64,000 bases of DNA, from contig JBOZIK010000001.1 of NCBI GenBank assembly GCA_051453625.1, forward strand, positions 179,535,661 through 179,599,660, read 5' to 3'. Under the pieces are notes generated by a model. The model was not told where the DNA came from. It worked only from the letters and a program-made list of their open reading frames with translations, and did no database searches. Source of the stretch: Welwitschia mirabilis (taxonomy: Eukaryota; Gnetophyta; Gnetopsida; Welwitschiales). This document shows, in pieces, positions 11,191 to 22,857 of the stretch; positions within the stretch are counted from its first letter, which is position 1, and every line of letters starts with the position of its first letter. Both the position numbers and the translations under genes were made by a program.

Positions 11191-12961
11191 GAACATATTT
11201 AAAGTAGTAAAATATCAATGTTTTCTTAATATCATTTATCATTGCATAGTAGGAATTTGGTAGCATGCTAAGATTTACAACTAAGTTACTTGGATTAACC
11301 TTTTGTTTTTTCTAATAGACATGTTTTAATTAAAATTTACAAATATTATTTAATATGAATAATAAATCATTCAAATAAATTAATCTTATGAATTTATGTA
11401 GTGTTTACTTTAAATCTTTTCTTTAAGTATATTTTACTTAGGATGTTTTCCTTCTCTTTTTATCATTTCCAAGAAAGAGAAAAAAAATAGAAGTAATTTT
11501 TGTAGTGCCCTCTTTATACAAAGGTTTTTATTCCCCAACATTTACTAAGCAAAGGTTTGATTTTCATTATTTTGAATTATGTATTATTTATTACAATTTT
11601 GGGGTAGAATTTTTTTTTTCTTGTAAATCATGGTATTCTCCATATTATTTGTTTAATATTAATAATTTAATGTGTTCTAATATAATAAGTAATTTTTATT
11701 TTCTATGATTTATTTTATTAAGTGTATTATCTAAATTATTTTATTTTCACATATCTTACTATCAAGCTTTTTCAAACATGTTGTTTCCAAATTGCTTAAT
11801 GTTCACATCCTCAATACTAGTGTCATTATTCTTTTGTAATATTTTGCATGACTTATTATCATTATTTTTGTATTTCTTTATTAGTTCATTTCTTATCCTT
11901 TTATGTCTATCATATGTTGCAAAAAATCTTGTCATTGATCTTAGCCATTCATGCATTATTGAATACAAATCTCTAATGGTTAGCTTTAAAAATTATTTAG
12001 TGAATAAAAAACCTTTATTAGAGCCCTTTCAATAATTTGAATGAGCATTAAATTGAGTAGTATTTTCATATACATAAAACCTTAACATATAAATCATGAA
12101 ATCATAGTTATGACAAGATTACTTTTATGAATAGAATAATGTTTAGTGAAGATATGAAAAGGATTTATTCTAGAAACTTGAAAGACCTATGGAAACCTTA
12201 TCTTATTGCACAAATAATTTTAGTTAAAACTTGACATTATCAACACCTTACCTATATTCCATGGACTTATGAAAACTAATATAAATATTTTCATGGATTT
12301 GAAGCTATCATGTTAACCATTTCACAAGTAATAAAAATGATGATGTAACTAGGATGAAATAATATACATTGTTCTTTAAAAAAATAAGAAAAACCTTGGT
12401 TATGTTCCTTGAAATTTTATTAATTAAGTCATGAAGATATATTGATCATCATTTTTTAAATAAATGCTTTATATCATATTAATATAATAAGTTGAGTTTT
12501 TAATAATGAAACTTCCTCAATATGATTTATTGAGAATTATGATCTTTTTATATGAATGTTTAGCAACATAGATAAATAACTATGATCTTGGAATACATTA
12601 AACAAATAGCTACAAGTTTTAAACTTTGAAATAGGTCATTGATAGATTAATAAATCTATGCATTTACCATATGTTTCAATGGAAAATTAATCTACCTTAA
12701 ACATTATTTTTCTTAAAGTTTGTAGGTTATGGTTCAAATTGACTTCTACATGATTCATGTATCTAAATAATATTTTCATGATAAAATTTCTTTTCTTGTA
12801 ATAAGATTCGATGAGTTTATTTGATCATACATGAATTTATCACTCTACAATGTCTTTTCAATGCTATTAATATTAATGTGATATAACAAGATGTTTCTAG
12901 AGAGATCCTATAATAATAAGGAAATGGTTATCAATATCTATCACTTAATGACAAACTTCTG
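11191..12961. other. Unassigned AT-rich stretch
   Basis: No recognised gene or element. The only protein-like piece is a minus-strand run at 11762-11968 beginning MYSIMHEWLRSMTRFFATYD, basic and Asn/Lys-rich. It has no match that I can name, and the opposite strand is equally open. I would not call it a gene. Confidence 0.5.
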
Positions 12962-13389
12962 TTAAAGAGTTTAATTATTACATAATAAATTATTACACAA
13001 CACACAGCTACCATTATGATTATAATGTAATAATAGAAAATCTCTAATTAAGATGACTAATCAACAGAGTTATTACTATGTGAAAATAATTAAAACTGCA
13101 TGCAAAATGACTATAATGATAAGGAGTAAAGATCTAGTGCATTCTGTGGATGGGTGATGAGCTATATAATAGGAAAAATATGAGAAAAATATAATGATTG
13201 AAAGGACTAAATGTAATGTCCTAATTTTCACACTTAAAAACTTCTTGTAGCTCATTGCTCTGATACCAAATTATAACATCCTAATTTTAGCCCAAAACTA
13301 TGAATGTTACTTATGTAATGTTTGCAATGTTTGTCATCATGAATATGCACTAGATTAAATTTTATCATGCTTTAACCCATATCTTATTC
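12962..13389 (-). repeat. LTR end plus tRNA-Met primer site, copy 1
   Basis: On the minus strand an LTR-like end reading AAAATTAGGATGTTATAA is followed by TGGTATCAGAGC (13257-13268), the standard plant primer site for initiator tRNA-Met. The element body would run to lower coordinates and the LTR to higher coordinates. The LTR end resembles an altered GTTACA. The stretch stops at the 100-N run 13390-13489 and is repeated after it. Confidence 0.65.
13257..13268 (-). promoter_or_regulatory. Primer binding site TGGTATCAGAGC, copy 1
   Basis: Exact 12-base match to the initiator tRNA-Met primer site found in many plant gypsy and copia elements. It sits three bases after the LTR-like end on the minus strand. 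Confidence 0.7.
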
Positions 13390-13489
13390 NNNNNNNNNNN
13401 NNNNNNNNNNNNNNNNNNNNNNNNNNNNNNNNNNNNNNNNNNNNNNNNNNNNNNNNNNNNNNNNNNNNNNNNNNNNNNNNNNNNNNNNN

Positions 13490-13915
13490 TTAAAGACTTT
13501 AATCATTACATAATAAATTATTACACAGCACTCAGTTACCGTTATGATTATAATGTAATAATAGAAAATCTCTAATCAAAATGGCTAATCAGCAAAGTTA
13601 TTACTATGTGAAAATAATTAAAACTGCATGCAAAATAACTATAATGATAAGGAGATTTAGTGCATTCTATGGATGGGTGATGAGCAGTATAATAGGAAAA
13701 AAAAGATAAAAGTATAATGATTTAAAAAGGACTAAATGTAATGTCCTAAATTTCACACTTAAAAACTTTCTGTAGCTCATTGCTCTGATACCAAATTATA
13801 ACGTCCTAATTTTAGCCCAAAACTATGAATGTTACTTAGTGAAATATTTGCAATGTTTATCATCATGAATATCCACTAGATTAAATTTTATCATGATTTA
13901 AATCATATCTTATTC
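13490..13915 (-). repeat. LTR end plus tRNA-Met primer site, copy 2
   Basis: Repeats 12962-13389 across the 100-N run with small differences. The primer site is again exact, at 13782-13793. The copy boundaries coincide with the gap edges, which suggests one locus assembled twice. Confidence 0.65.
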
Positions 13916-15043
13916 TAAATATTGAAAATTTAATATAGGGAGAAAATTACACCATGATAATAACATGTTGAAGCATAAGTTAAATCATAAATAGGTCAGG
14001 GGAATAATAGTTAAATTACAATGTTTACATAACATTCATAGAAAATTTACAATAATAGTATTCCTCTACATGATATAACTGCAAGTACATAAAATATGAA
14101 ATAAGTAGCAACGTATCCTTATCCATCAATAGCAAGCACTTCTTCCTCAATGACTATAATTCATATAAGTATCTATCCTACACATATAATATGGTATGAG
14201 AATTATGAAATCGTCACAATTCCTAGTATGATCCATGGCAAGGCTTAGGTAAAAAAGGGAAGTTTCAAGGATAAGAAAGGATTTCTCAAATAGAATGCAA
14301 TGTCAACAATTCAAGATGTACTTTTAATAATCCAAGTGCATTGCAAAATATGTTCCAATAATGATTTTAATTTATCTAGTTTCAAGCATCTAGAGGAATT
14401 CCATTTTCTCCCTTTACTCTTTGTAGATAAGTTATAGTAATTCACATGCATAATATTCATAGGGAGACTCATCTGCTTTCCTTTACTCTCTAAAGGTACT
14501 TTTATTATAATCCAACACATCTAGAGTAGCCCCATCTGCTCCCTTTACTCTCTAGAGGAAATTTTGGGGAAATTAAAATATAACAATACAAGTCACAAAT
14601 GTTACTAGCTTAAACATTATAAGAAGGGTCAAGATAGAGAAATCTTAAATAAACCATGACATTTGAATTACATATAGAATTTACAATCTTTCCACAGTAT
14701 ATGAAATAAAAAAGCTTTCAAGGTATGAAAAACATAGTAATAAAAAATTTTAAGAAATAGACAAAAAATTTCAAGAATAAAATGAGATCCATAAACCATT
14801 CAAGGTTGAAATGAAAAATCATGAAACTGTACAAGAATTGAAAGAAGGCCATAAATCATATCCAAACAAATACAAATATTTGAATGCTTTGAATGTTCCA
14901 AGCTCTAAGATTCCAAGGATTTATTCAAGCTTTAAGATTAATATGGCAATATTCGATAGTTTGAACTTTCTTGAGATAGAAATATGAGAAGAAAAATGTC
15001 CTATTTATTGTAAAAGTATAAGATGATGAAAAGATACCATAAG
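13916..15043 (-). repeat. Probable body of a gypsy LTR (minus strand)
   Basis: Lies on the LTR side of the primer sites above and has no coding signal. It contains partially repeated CCCTTTACTCTCTAGAGG units at about 14390-14420, 14465-14500 and 14530-14565. I could not find the other LTR edge (a TG start on the minus strand), so the extent is inferred. Confidence 0.4.
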
Positions 15044-15155
15044 GAAGTGATAGAAGTGGTGGAAGTGCTACAGTGGAAGTAATGAAAGTGAAGGAAGTGG
15101 TAGAAGTAGTGAAAGTGGTGTATGAAAGTGGTGGAAGAAGTGGAAGTGGGGGAAG
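15044..15155. repeat. GTGGAA-type minisatellite
   Basis: About 110 bases built from imperfect GTGGAA/GTAGAA/GTGAAA hexamers and their 9-base variants. It makes a Ser/Thr/Leu-rich open frame on the minus strand (14925-15308), which I regard as a repeat artefact. Confidence 0.75.
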
Positions 15156-15847
15156 GCATGGAAATTTTGTAACCTTTATTAGGCCACTGGGCATTTCAAT
15201 ATCATAATAAAAATAACAATGCTCCACAAGTAAATTAAAATAATTCTCATAGCTAGTAATTTCAAAAAACACATAATAACTATTTCCATAAATAAATAAA
15301 TTAGTCATAAAAATTAAATCACTAAAATTTTCAATAAGGTAATATTTAAAAAAGGAAAGAATTATGATATAAAGTTTTCTTAATAAAAATTACACCACTA
15401 AGAAAATTAAAATAAATACATACATAAATTAAACTATCTTATGACATTAATAATTATATAAAAGTTTCTCAAACCTTAAAGTTTTGGACATGATATTTCT
15501 CTAGCCCTTAAGATGTTTTATCCTTGAAACTTGAGTAAGAAAACTTAATCCTTCACTACAATACATCTAATTCATATTTGCAAGTAGTTTCTACTTCTAT
15601 ATCTCCTAATTATTATACTAAAGTTGAATTTATCTTTTTACAACACCATATATGTTATCGAATAAGATATAATGTTGTCTAAAGGCTGGCTAGTTAATCA
15701 TCATGATAGCACCAATTATCTCTTATGTCTGAAATGCTCAAGCCTTTAAAATTATATTCTTTCTATACTCTTAACTTTGACTTCATGGTGTATATGTGTA
15801 TCAATTACCAAACTATTTTCTACACATCAACTTTTAACCTTCCTCAT

Positions 15848-16258
15848 TTTGTGAACTTGCATATCTTTCATAAAAAGTTAGGTAAGGATTAAATGATTGC
15901 TTTTGCTAAGAACATAGTTGAGCATACTTACAAATGGTTGAAAATAATTCAATTTCATAAGCTAAAATATCTCAATGACCTCCTTGCTTTGACCAAACCC
16001 AAATTATATTAATAAATCTAAAACTATAACATAACAATCTCCCACTTTAAACTATGATAGTCACATCTAAGGATGTTATGTAGAAATTCCTGAAGTCTTA
16101 ATTCATGTAGGTCCCTTTCACTCTATACTTATTTGTTGTGTACCTTTTTCAATGCTCTTTAACACTACTAATTTTATATTCAAGTTGAGTTTCCACTTTA
16201 AAGATTATCATGTATAATATAGCATTCAATGTGTGATAATCAAGAAAAATTACTAACA
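15848..16258. repeat. Gap-flanking repeat, copy 1 of 411 bases
   Basis: Aligns end to end with 16359-16769 on the far side of the 100-N run 16259-16358. No coding or element signal is recognised within it. Confidence 0.75.
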
Positions 16259-16358
16259 NNNNNNNNNNNNNNNNNNNNNNNNNNNNNNNNNNNNNNNNNN
16301 NNNNNNNNNNNNNNNNNNNNNNNNNNNNNNNNNNNNNNNNNNNNNNNNNNNNNNNNNN

Positions 16359-16769
16359 TTTGTGAACTTGCATATCTTTCATGAAAAGTTAGGTAAGGAT
16401 TAAATGGTTTCTTTTGCTAAGAACATAGTTGAGAATACTTATGAATGGTTGAAAATCATTCAATTTCATAAGCCAAAATATCTCAATGAACTTCTTGCTT
16501 TGACCAAATCCAAATAATATTAATAAATCTAAAATTATAACATAACCATCTCACACTTTAAACTATAATAGTCACATCTAAGGATGTTATGTAGAAATTC
16601 CTTAAGTATTAATTCATCTAGGTCCCTTTCACTCTATACTTCTTTGTTGTGTACTTTTTTCAATGCTGTTTAACACTACTAATTTTATATTCAAGTTGAG
16701 TTTTCACTTAAAAGAGTGTCATGTACAATATAGCATTCAATGTGTAATAAGCAAGAAAACTTACTAACA
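16359..16769. repeat. Gap-flanking repeat, copy 2 of 411 bases
   Basis: Second copy of 15848-16258. It begins exactly at the gap edge and has no indel large enough to change its length. Confidence 0.75.
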
Positions 16770-17862
16770 TATTTTTCTACTTTTTGATGAAAACAATAAG
16801 ACATGTACTAAGTAACTTGAAAAGATTGGATTTTTTTTAATTTTTCATGAAATTAAGTAGATAATATAATAATAGAAATCTATGTTTCAAACAAGTATGC
16901 CTTTCAAAGATCTTAGAAACTTAAGAGAAATTTTGAAAGTTAATTAGAAAATAAAGTGCTTAAAAGGCACAAGGTAATTATTCACACTTAGATAATTGAA
17001 GGATGTTAAGCTTAATTAGCTACCTACATGAGCTATCTCTCCTAGATAAAGATATAATAAGTTTAAATAAATGCAAGTAGTAATATTTTAGCTAGGGTTC
17101 TAAAACTAATGTTTGAAGAATTGTCCAAATGGCTCTGGCAACTAGATATGACATGGAATTTTTACCAGAGAAAAAATAAAACTCTATTATTTTCCTTCAA
17201 GAATAAATAAGAAATTAATTTATAGGTAAAATAGTTTCAAAGGGAGATAAGGATCCTAATAATAAGTCAATGCAGAAGCCTCATATAATGATTAATCATC
17301 TATCTTATCTAAGTGAAAATAAAGAAATTTCATAACCATCCAAAATGGAATGAATAGAGTTCAATAGAATGAACTAATAACTCCATGCACATACACATCA
17401 AAATAATATAGAGATGTCTTGGATATAATTGAAAGCTTTAAATCCTAATCCTCCATGTTTTCACTTAGTAATGTAGTAGTAAGATACCTAGCATTTTCTA
17501 ATACATTGATCCTAATTAAGGAGACTATAATAAGCTATTCATAAGTTAGGAATTGGTACTTTTCTTAAGCATTAAAGTATTTACCAATGAATACTAAAAG
17601 TATAAACCAAATGTCATCCTTTTACAAAGCAATAAGGACCATATATCTTCTTTATATGATATTTATTATCTTATAAAAGGCCTCCTAAATGTAAGAACTA
17701 AATTGTAACAACTAAAAATTTTAAAGATAATATAATAATTGTAATCTTCTAAAAAATTTTCCAAAGTTAAACTAAAATATTAAAAGTTTAACACTATTTT
17801 TTCCTCAAATAATAATGAATTTATAAATCAAAGATTTTAATTTTTCTAGTTTTTTAAGGTGC
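16770..17862. other. Unassigned AT-rich stretch
   Basis: Nothing firmly recognised. A short plus-strand start at about 17133 reads MALATRYDMEFLPEKK and then stops. It is reminiscent of a copia gag start but far too short to call. Confidence 0.4.
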
Positions 17863-17989
17863 TTAATAAAATAAATGCCTTAAAAGATGATGGTCTTTAA
17901 GAAGTTTAGTAGGAGAAACGCCGTAAAATATAAGTTCACTAAAAAAAAATAGAGTCATGTGCACACTTGAGGAAAGTATGGCATTATAT

Positions 17990-18302
17990 TCTACATTATA
18001 TTCTAGGCAATCTTTCCATGAAAGGTAGACATGTGTAGCTCCTTCATCAGAACTTAGCACCATCCCACATAATCATTTGATCCTTTTCCTTGATGCATTA
18101 TAATGGTAGATGTTATGATGTCATAGCATTCAAATAGCTCATTTAATAAATCTTCATCCACATTGTCTTCAATGTTTTTCACATATAGTTTTTCCTTGAA
18201 TTTCCATTCCTTTTTTAAGATCCTCATATGCTCTTCTTTCATCTATGCTTTTCTTATGAATATTATCTTTGAATAAATCTTAAAGCCATTAAATCTATGT
18301 AT
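17990..18302 (-). pseudogene. Poly(A)-binding protein pseudogene, RRM3 end to RRM4
   Basis: On the minus strand, codons from 18302 downward give RFNGFKIYSK, then a charged linker with DERRAYEDLKK. After a frameshift near an A run comes EKLYVKNIEDNVDEDLLNEL and a phase ending MHQGKGSNDYVG. LYVKNI is the RNP2 motif of an RRM, and the linker plus the following L-x-x-L-F-x-x-x-x-x-I-T-S pattern is that of RRM4 in cytoplasmic poly(A)-binding proteins. These bind the mRNA tail and promote translation and stability. The N-terminal side continues at 28395-28565, beyond an inserted retroelement. Past about 17990 the similarity fades. Internal frameshift and stops make it a pseudogene. Confidence 0.75.
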
Positions 18303-18307
18303 TATAG
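18303..18307 (+). repeat. Target site duplication TATAG, left
   Basis: Five bases directly before the left LTR, identical to 28390-28394 directly after the right LTR. This fixes both ends of the insertion. Confidence 0.9.
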
Positions 18308-19676
18308 TGTTGTGATGCCAATTTGTAGGAACCTGATGATGTACTGGGAGTACTTTTGTAGGACATTTATATAGGTTTAGATGTAATTCTACTGATTATG
18401 AAGAGACAATATGATAATCATGAAAACATATAATTCTTAGTATAATTAGAGGCATTTCAGGCATGTTTTGATACTTAGCATATGAAAGGAGGACTAAGGA
18501 TGAAGAAGGCTAATCTATGCTACTTAAGGAGCTTGGGAAGAGTGTCGTTCTCACTATAGTTTCCATGATAGGCAGGACAATAATCTTAATTACATGAACA
18601 AAAGCTACGGGAATGAGAGTAGTACATGTTAATAGGGCATCATTTCCTATGTTTTTTGGATGACATTTAGGATGATGGCATTAATAAGATGCAAATACAA
18701 CCCATGGAGCTAATGATATCACATGGGCATACAACCCAAGGCAAAAAGGCGACATCATATCCTATGTCGTGTGGATGACATATAGGACAACAACTATTTT
18801 TACATGTCTCCAAAAAATACTATTGTAAATGGAGTTAAGTAATCCATGTGGGCTGCTAGGGTTTTATTTATCAATGTCTAGAATTATAGTTCATTGTAAA
18901 ACTATAAATACCTTTCCCTCCTTTACTTCTAAACCATCTTTTTGTACTTAATATGCTTATGATGGAAGCTTAAAGGTAGGAGGTCTATCTAGTAGTTGCA
19001 AAAAGGGGTTTCCCTAGTGTTAGGCTATGTCTCTTCCATTGAGGTGCTGTTAGTTTATTATAAGTGGATGTAAAGTTATTTCTATTAATGCAAATACTAT
19101 TTTCATTCCAATTCTGTGAATGTCTTTTGTGGTTTAAGTTAGTCATAATTAAGTGACAGTCTTATGATTTATTTAGATCATGAAGGAAACCTTTATTAAG
19201 GTTGACCTTGATTAGTAGTAAGTTTTCATTGCATTTCCATTTCATTTCATATTACATATTTCATATTCTACTTAGTAGATCTCATAGTTTATATTGATTA
19301 AGAATTAGTAAATACTCTTCTTGATTAATATAAATTATAGAAAAGATAGTCTTTGTGATAAAAATGCTAGAAGTTAGTCCTTGCGATAGAAGAATTAGAA
19401 ACCAAATGAATCTATTTCATTTCCATTTTATTCACTTGTATTTCATCTCAATTCACTTGTATTGCATTTACTTTATTATTTACTCATAGTCAATAAAAGA
19501 TAAAAAATTAAAAACTACCTTTGGAAATCAATTCTCTAACTCTGAGCCTAGTTCCTTCATTGGGATTACGACATTTGGGTGAACTCCTGTCTATACTAGC
19601 ATGTGTTTTCTATAAGTTATATGATTTATATATTTGCCTAAAGGACTCCAATATTGCATAATTTCACACTGTAACA
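18308..19676 (+). repeat. Left LTR of the 18-28 kb element
   Basis: 1,369 bases, starting TGTTGTGATG and ending CACTGTAACA. A TATA box lies at 18903-18910. It carries two GATGAC hairpins (18637-18680 and 18751-18790). It aligns with 25793-25867, 26535-27503 and 27604-28389, and in reverse with 9336-10682. Confidence 0.92.
18903..18910 (+). promoter_or_regulatory. TATA box of the left LTR
   Basis: TATAAATA followed by CC-T-rich sequence, conserved in every LTR copy (also 26840-26847 and 27617-27624). It is the likely U3 promoter driving element RNA. Confidence 0.65.
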
Positions 19677-19679
19677 TTT

Positions 19680-19697
19680 TAGTGCCATTGCCGAGGA
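19680..19697 (+). promoter_or_regulatory. Primer binding site, tRNA-Asp type
   Basis: TAGTGCCATTGCCGAGGA lies three bases after the LTR. It matches 14 of 18 bases of the complement of the tRNA-Asp 3' end. All four differences are G-to-A or C-to-T, as expected from methylation-driven decay. This primer is typical of the Athila/Tat branch. Confidence 0.88.
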
Positions 19698-20386
19698 AGG
19701 CCATAAAGAGCTAAGAGGATTATCATTAACTAGATAAGTACCTTAAATCTTTTTGCTCATGTTATTTATTTGAATTAATGATATATTTCTAGCATAATTT
19801 AAGGTATATTTATTACTAAAAAATTTTGTTTTCTATAATTTCAAGAATCCTATTTTCCTCTCTGTCATCTAGATGGCATAGGATATGATAGTTCTAAAAT
19901 TTTAAATTTATTTTCTATTTTTGGTATTTTCATTTGATCATAGTTTAGTAATAAAGTATTGTTATCTTATCTATCATCCAAATGATAGTAGGGATGATAT
20001 TCTTAATTTCTATAATATTTATTTTTATAGTTTTTAGAGTTCTGAAGTTTTTAGAGTTTAGTTTTTCTATGATCATCATTCCCCATGTTGTTCACATGAC
20101 CAGGTGGACAATGATCCATTACATTTGATTCTAGTGTTTGTTTACTATTTGTGCATACAAGAATACAAATAATTTTGATAGATAGACAAAAAGTAAGCCA
20201 ATGGAAAACTAGATTAACAGAAATAGCATTTGAATTCAAAATAAAAATCTAGGTATGCATAACACAGGTATGCAAATTTTGGAATTTTGTTTTCCTATTT
20301 TATAATTAGATTTTCTTTTCTTTTTATAGTTAATTAGCAATAATGATCTTGCATATTTTGGGTGTTAAGAAATAGTATTTTTAAAT
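19698..20386 (+). other. Leader of the 18-28 kb element with hairpins
   Basis: Non-coding. Similar in reverse to 8200-9314 of the other Athila-like element. Hairpin units lie at about 19860-19893, 19966-20000 and 20070-20115. Confidence 0.65.
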
Positions 20387-22127
20387 GATGAATCATCTAA
20401 GAGAAGAACCTTACTCTTCATTGCGTACCTATCTTCCTAACTATCTTGAATCTAAACTTTCTTATTCCATTCTTCTCACTTACTTCAACAAGTCATAATA
20501 TAAAAATTTTTGCAGAACTTCTTTCTAAAAGGAAAAGAAACTTGCAAAATGATGAGAACATTAGTAAAGAAAAACTTTGAGAAATCTTTGTTGAAAGAGG
20601 GAGACCATCACAAAATCATATTGAAAATAGGAATTGGGCCCCTTCTTCTTTTTAACCTACTTATTCTTTCTCCTCATATTTTCAAACCTCATATCAATAT
20701 AATGATGAAGATTTACCATATTTTAGGTATTTTACCTCATTTAGATAAACTTTTAACAATCATCTTCTTTAATCCCAATCATTTTCCATGCATTACTATA
20801 AAGAAGATCCATCTTCCATTAGTTACTATGAAGAAGAAAAATATCCATTAAGAGAAATGATTAGTGAAATGATAAAAAAACTAAGAAAACACCAATAAGA
20901 ACTTGGAGAAATTAGTTAAAAACTTGTAATAATCTCTTTTGCATATTCAAGGATCTTTTAAACAACGTCCTTACAACTATCCTACTCCATCCTATCTTGA
21001 GGAAAATGAAGAAAATTTAGAAATCACTAATGATAATGATTCCTGTTTTCAACTTGAAAATGAAATTATGAATCAAACTTCAACATCCTACTTATTAGGA
21101 GATAAACAAAAAAGAGATAATGATAACACAACTCAACATTTCAACAATTGGGATGAATATGATCACCTATTAGAGGATGATATTAAGATATTAGATTATA
21201 ACCCTGCCATTCATTTATTGTTAGATAATCAAGATGAGAAATCCAATCATAAAAATATTAAAAAACTTTCAATCAAAGATGAAGATTATGCTCTTATATC
21301 TCTTGATAATCTTTTTGATGAATTCAATCAGTTAGAGAATGAAAGTAATCTTCAACAAGAAAAGGAAGATATAGTCACAACCAATGATGAGAAAAGTGCA
21401 GAAATAGTCCAACCAATTAATGACATGAATATTAGTAAAGAAATTGAAATCAATAAAGGATCCATAGAGATTCATTCTAACTTTATAGAGAATAGAATTG
21501 TTCATTCTACTTATATTTCTACATTCTCTCCATCTATGTCTTCATGTATAATTTCAAATTACATCCTTCTCTTTACTTCTCCTTCCAGTTCTATTTCCAC
21601 CTTCACATTACCTCATAACCTTGATAATAATAATCTTTCTCCATCTCTTCCAATTACACCTTCATATAATTCTCAAGGCCATGTTCCTTTCTTAACTCTT
21701 ATAACACCCATCACTTCAAAGAGTCTATTTTTTTTGTCTTTTAATATCTTTCTTTTAAACATTCATGTGATTCTTAAACTAGTATTCATTCTTTTTCTGC
21801 CAAGTTCACTTTACCTTATGATTTTAATGGTTTTTCTTTTTAAAAGTTTGACTTGAAATATCTTGGAATTTTAGAGTGGGAAAAGCCTTATCTTTTTAAT
21901 GATAATCCATGCTTTTAATTAAATCTTAAGGAGCTTCTCAATATTATTATACATTTTTAAAAGCCCTTAAAGATTCCTTGGATCTGTTCTATGTGTATTA
22001 CCTTGAATGAATTATATAATGATACTCATTCTTTACACTATTATCATAAGAGATTATTTATTAATAAAATCTATCACTTTGTTATCTCTTATTTCGATTT
22101 TAAAAATTATGCCATCAAAGTTTTATA
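20387..22127 (+). pseudogene. Unrecognised acidic ORF of the non-autonomous element, broken by frameshifts
   Basis: I do not recognise the family. It plausibly starts with the ATG near 20387 (MMNHLREEPYSSLRTYLPNY). After a frame change it continues with a Tyr/Ser-rich piece around 20790-20880 (SISYYEEEKYPLREMISEMI). A long open stretch follows at 20939-21856, rich in Asp, Glu and Asn (WDEYDHLLEDD and EDYALISLDNLFDEF are typical), then a Ser/Thr-rich hydrophobic part. Near 21800 the sensible frame shifts again: FDLKYLGILEWEKPYLFND and a His/Tyr-rich end run to a stop at about 22127. No zinc knuckle, protease or RT motif is seen. It could be a diverged gag, an Ogre-like ORF1 or an element-specific protein. 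Confidence 0.55.
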
Positions 22128-22857
22128 ATTTTACTTTTTCTATTTCCAATTGATTTTACTCCAAAATGATTGCATACCTTTTATGTTTTATCAATTGGTT
22201 TCTATTTGATTTGGCCCTTATTTTTCCAAAAAGTACAATACTTAAGTGCATTTTTTACATAACTAGTTGAACTTCTCAATGATTAGGTTCTTATATTTTA
22301 AAAAACATACATTTTAAATGACTTTTTTAAAACTTTTAACTTGAACACCTGGGAAATTTAGAAGTTAATGGAAAAAAAGTTAAGAATCATTAAAATATCT
22401 ATTGATTAACCTTAAACATGATAGAAGCACTTATGTTAGAATTTTTCCCCTGCCATTATCTAAATTCTTATTTAGCTAATTCTTTTGATAAATGTCATGC
22501 TATCACTTAAACATCTTTAACTTGATTAATTTTTTACTTTATGAAGTTACTATGATTAGTAAATATTTTACTTGGGTATTTTAAATGATAATAATAGTTT
22601 CAACTAATTTTCATACATTCATATGTTTATAAACTTCATTTTAAAGGAATATGTCTTAATTGTTTTATTTTAATTCAATGGTATGAGTAAATAGTTATTT
22701 TAGCATGATCTTCCTTGTTATTTATCTCCTTACTTCACTTTTATCCTTATGGATACTTGATCATGTGGAATTTATGTATCAGAAAGAAAAAGAAAGAAAA
22801 TAAAATAAAAGAAAAGAAATAAAGGTCATGCTCTTTTATGTTATATCTTATAACATG
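22128..22857 (+). other. Non-coding internal region with a purine-rich tract
   Basis: No coding signal. A GAAA/AAAGA tract at about 22780-22827 is the only distinct feature. It lies far from the LTR, so it is not the main polypurine tract. Confidence 0.5.

Noticed and set aside
11762-12035. Overlapping open frames on both strands
   Set aside because: AT-rich sequence open on both strands with no known motif; not enough to call a gene.
14925-15308. 127-codon minus-strand frame rich in Ser, Thr, Leu and Phe
   Set aside because: It is the reading of a GTGGAA-type minisatellite and its flanks, with no homology pattern.
20510-20851. 113-codon plus-strand frame in the 18-28 kb element
   Set aside because: Another frame over the same bases has a more protein-like composition (SISYYEEEKYPLREM) and lines up with the downstream ORF; the longest frame is probably a shadow.
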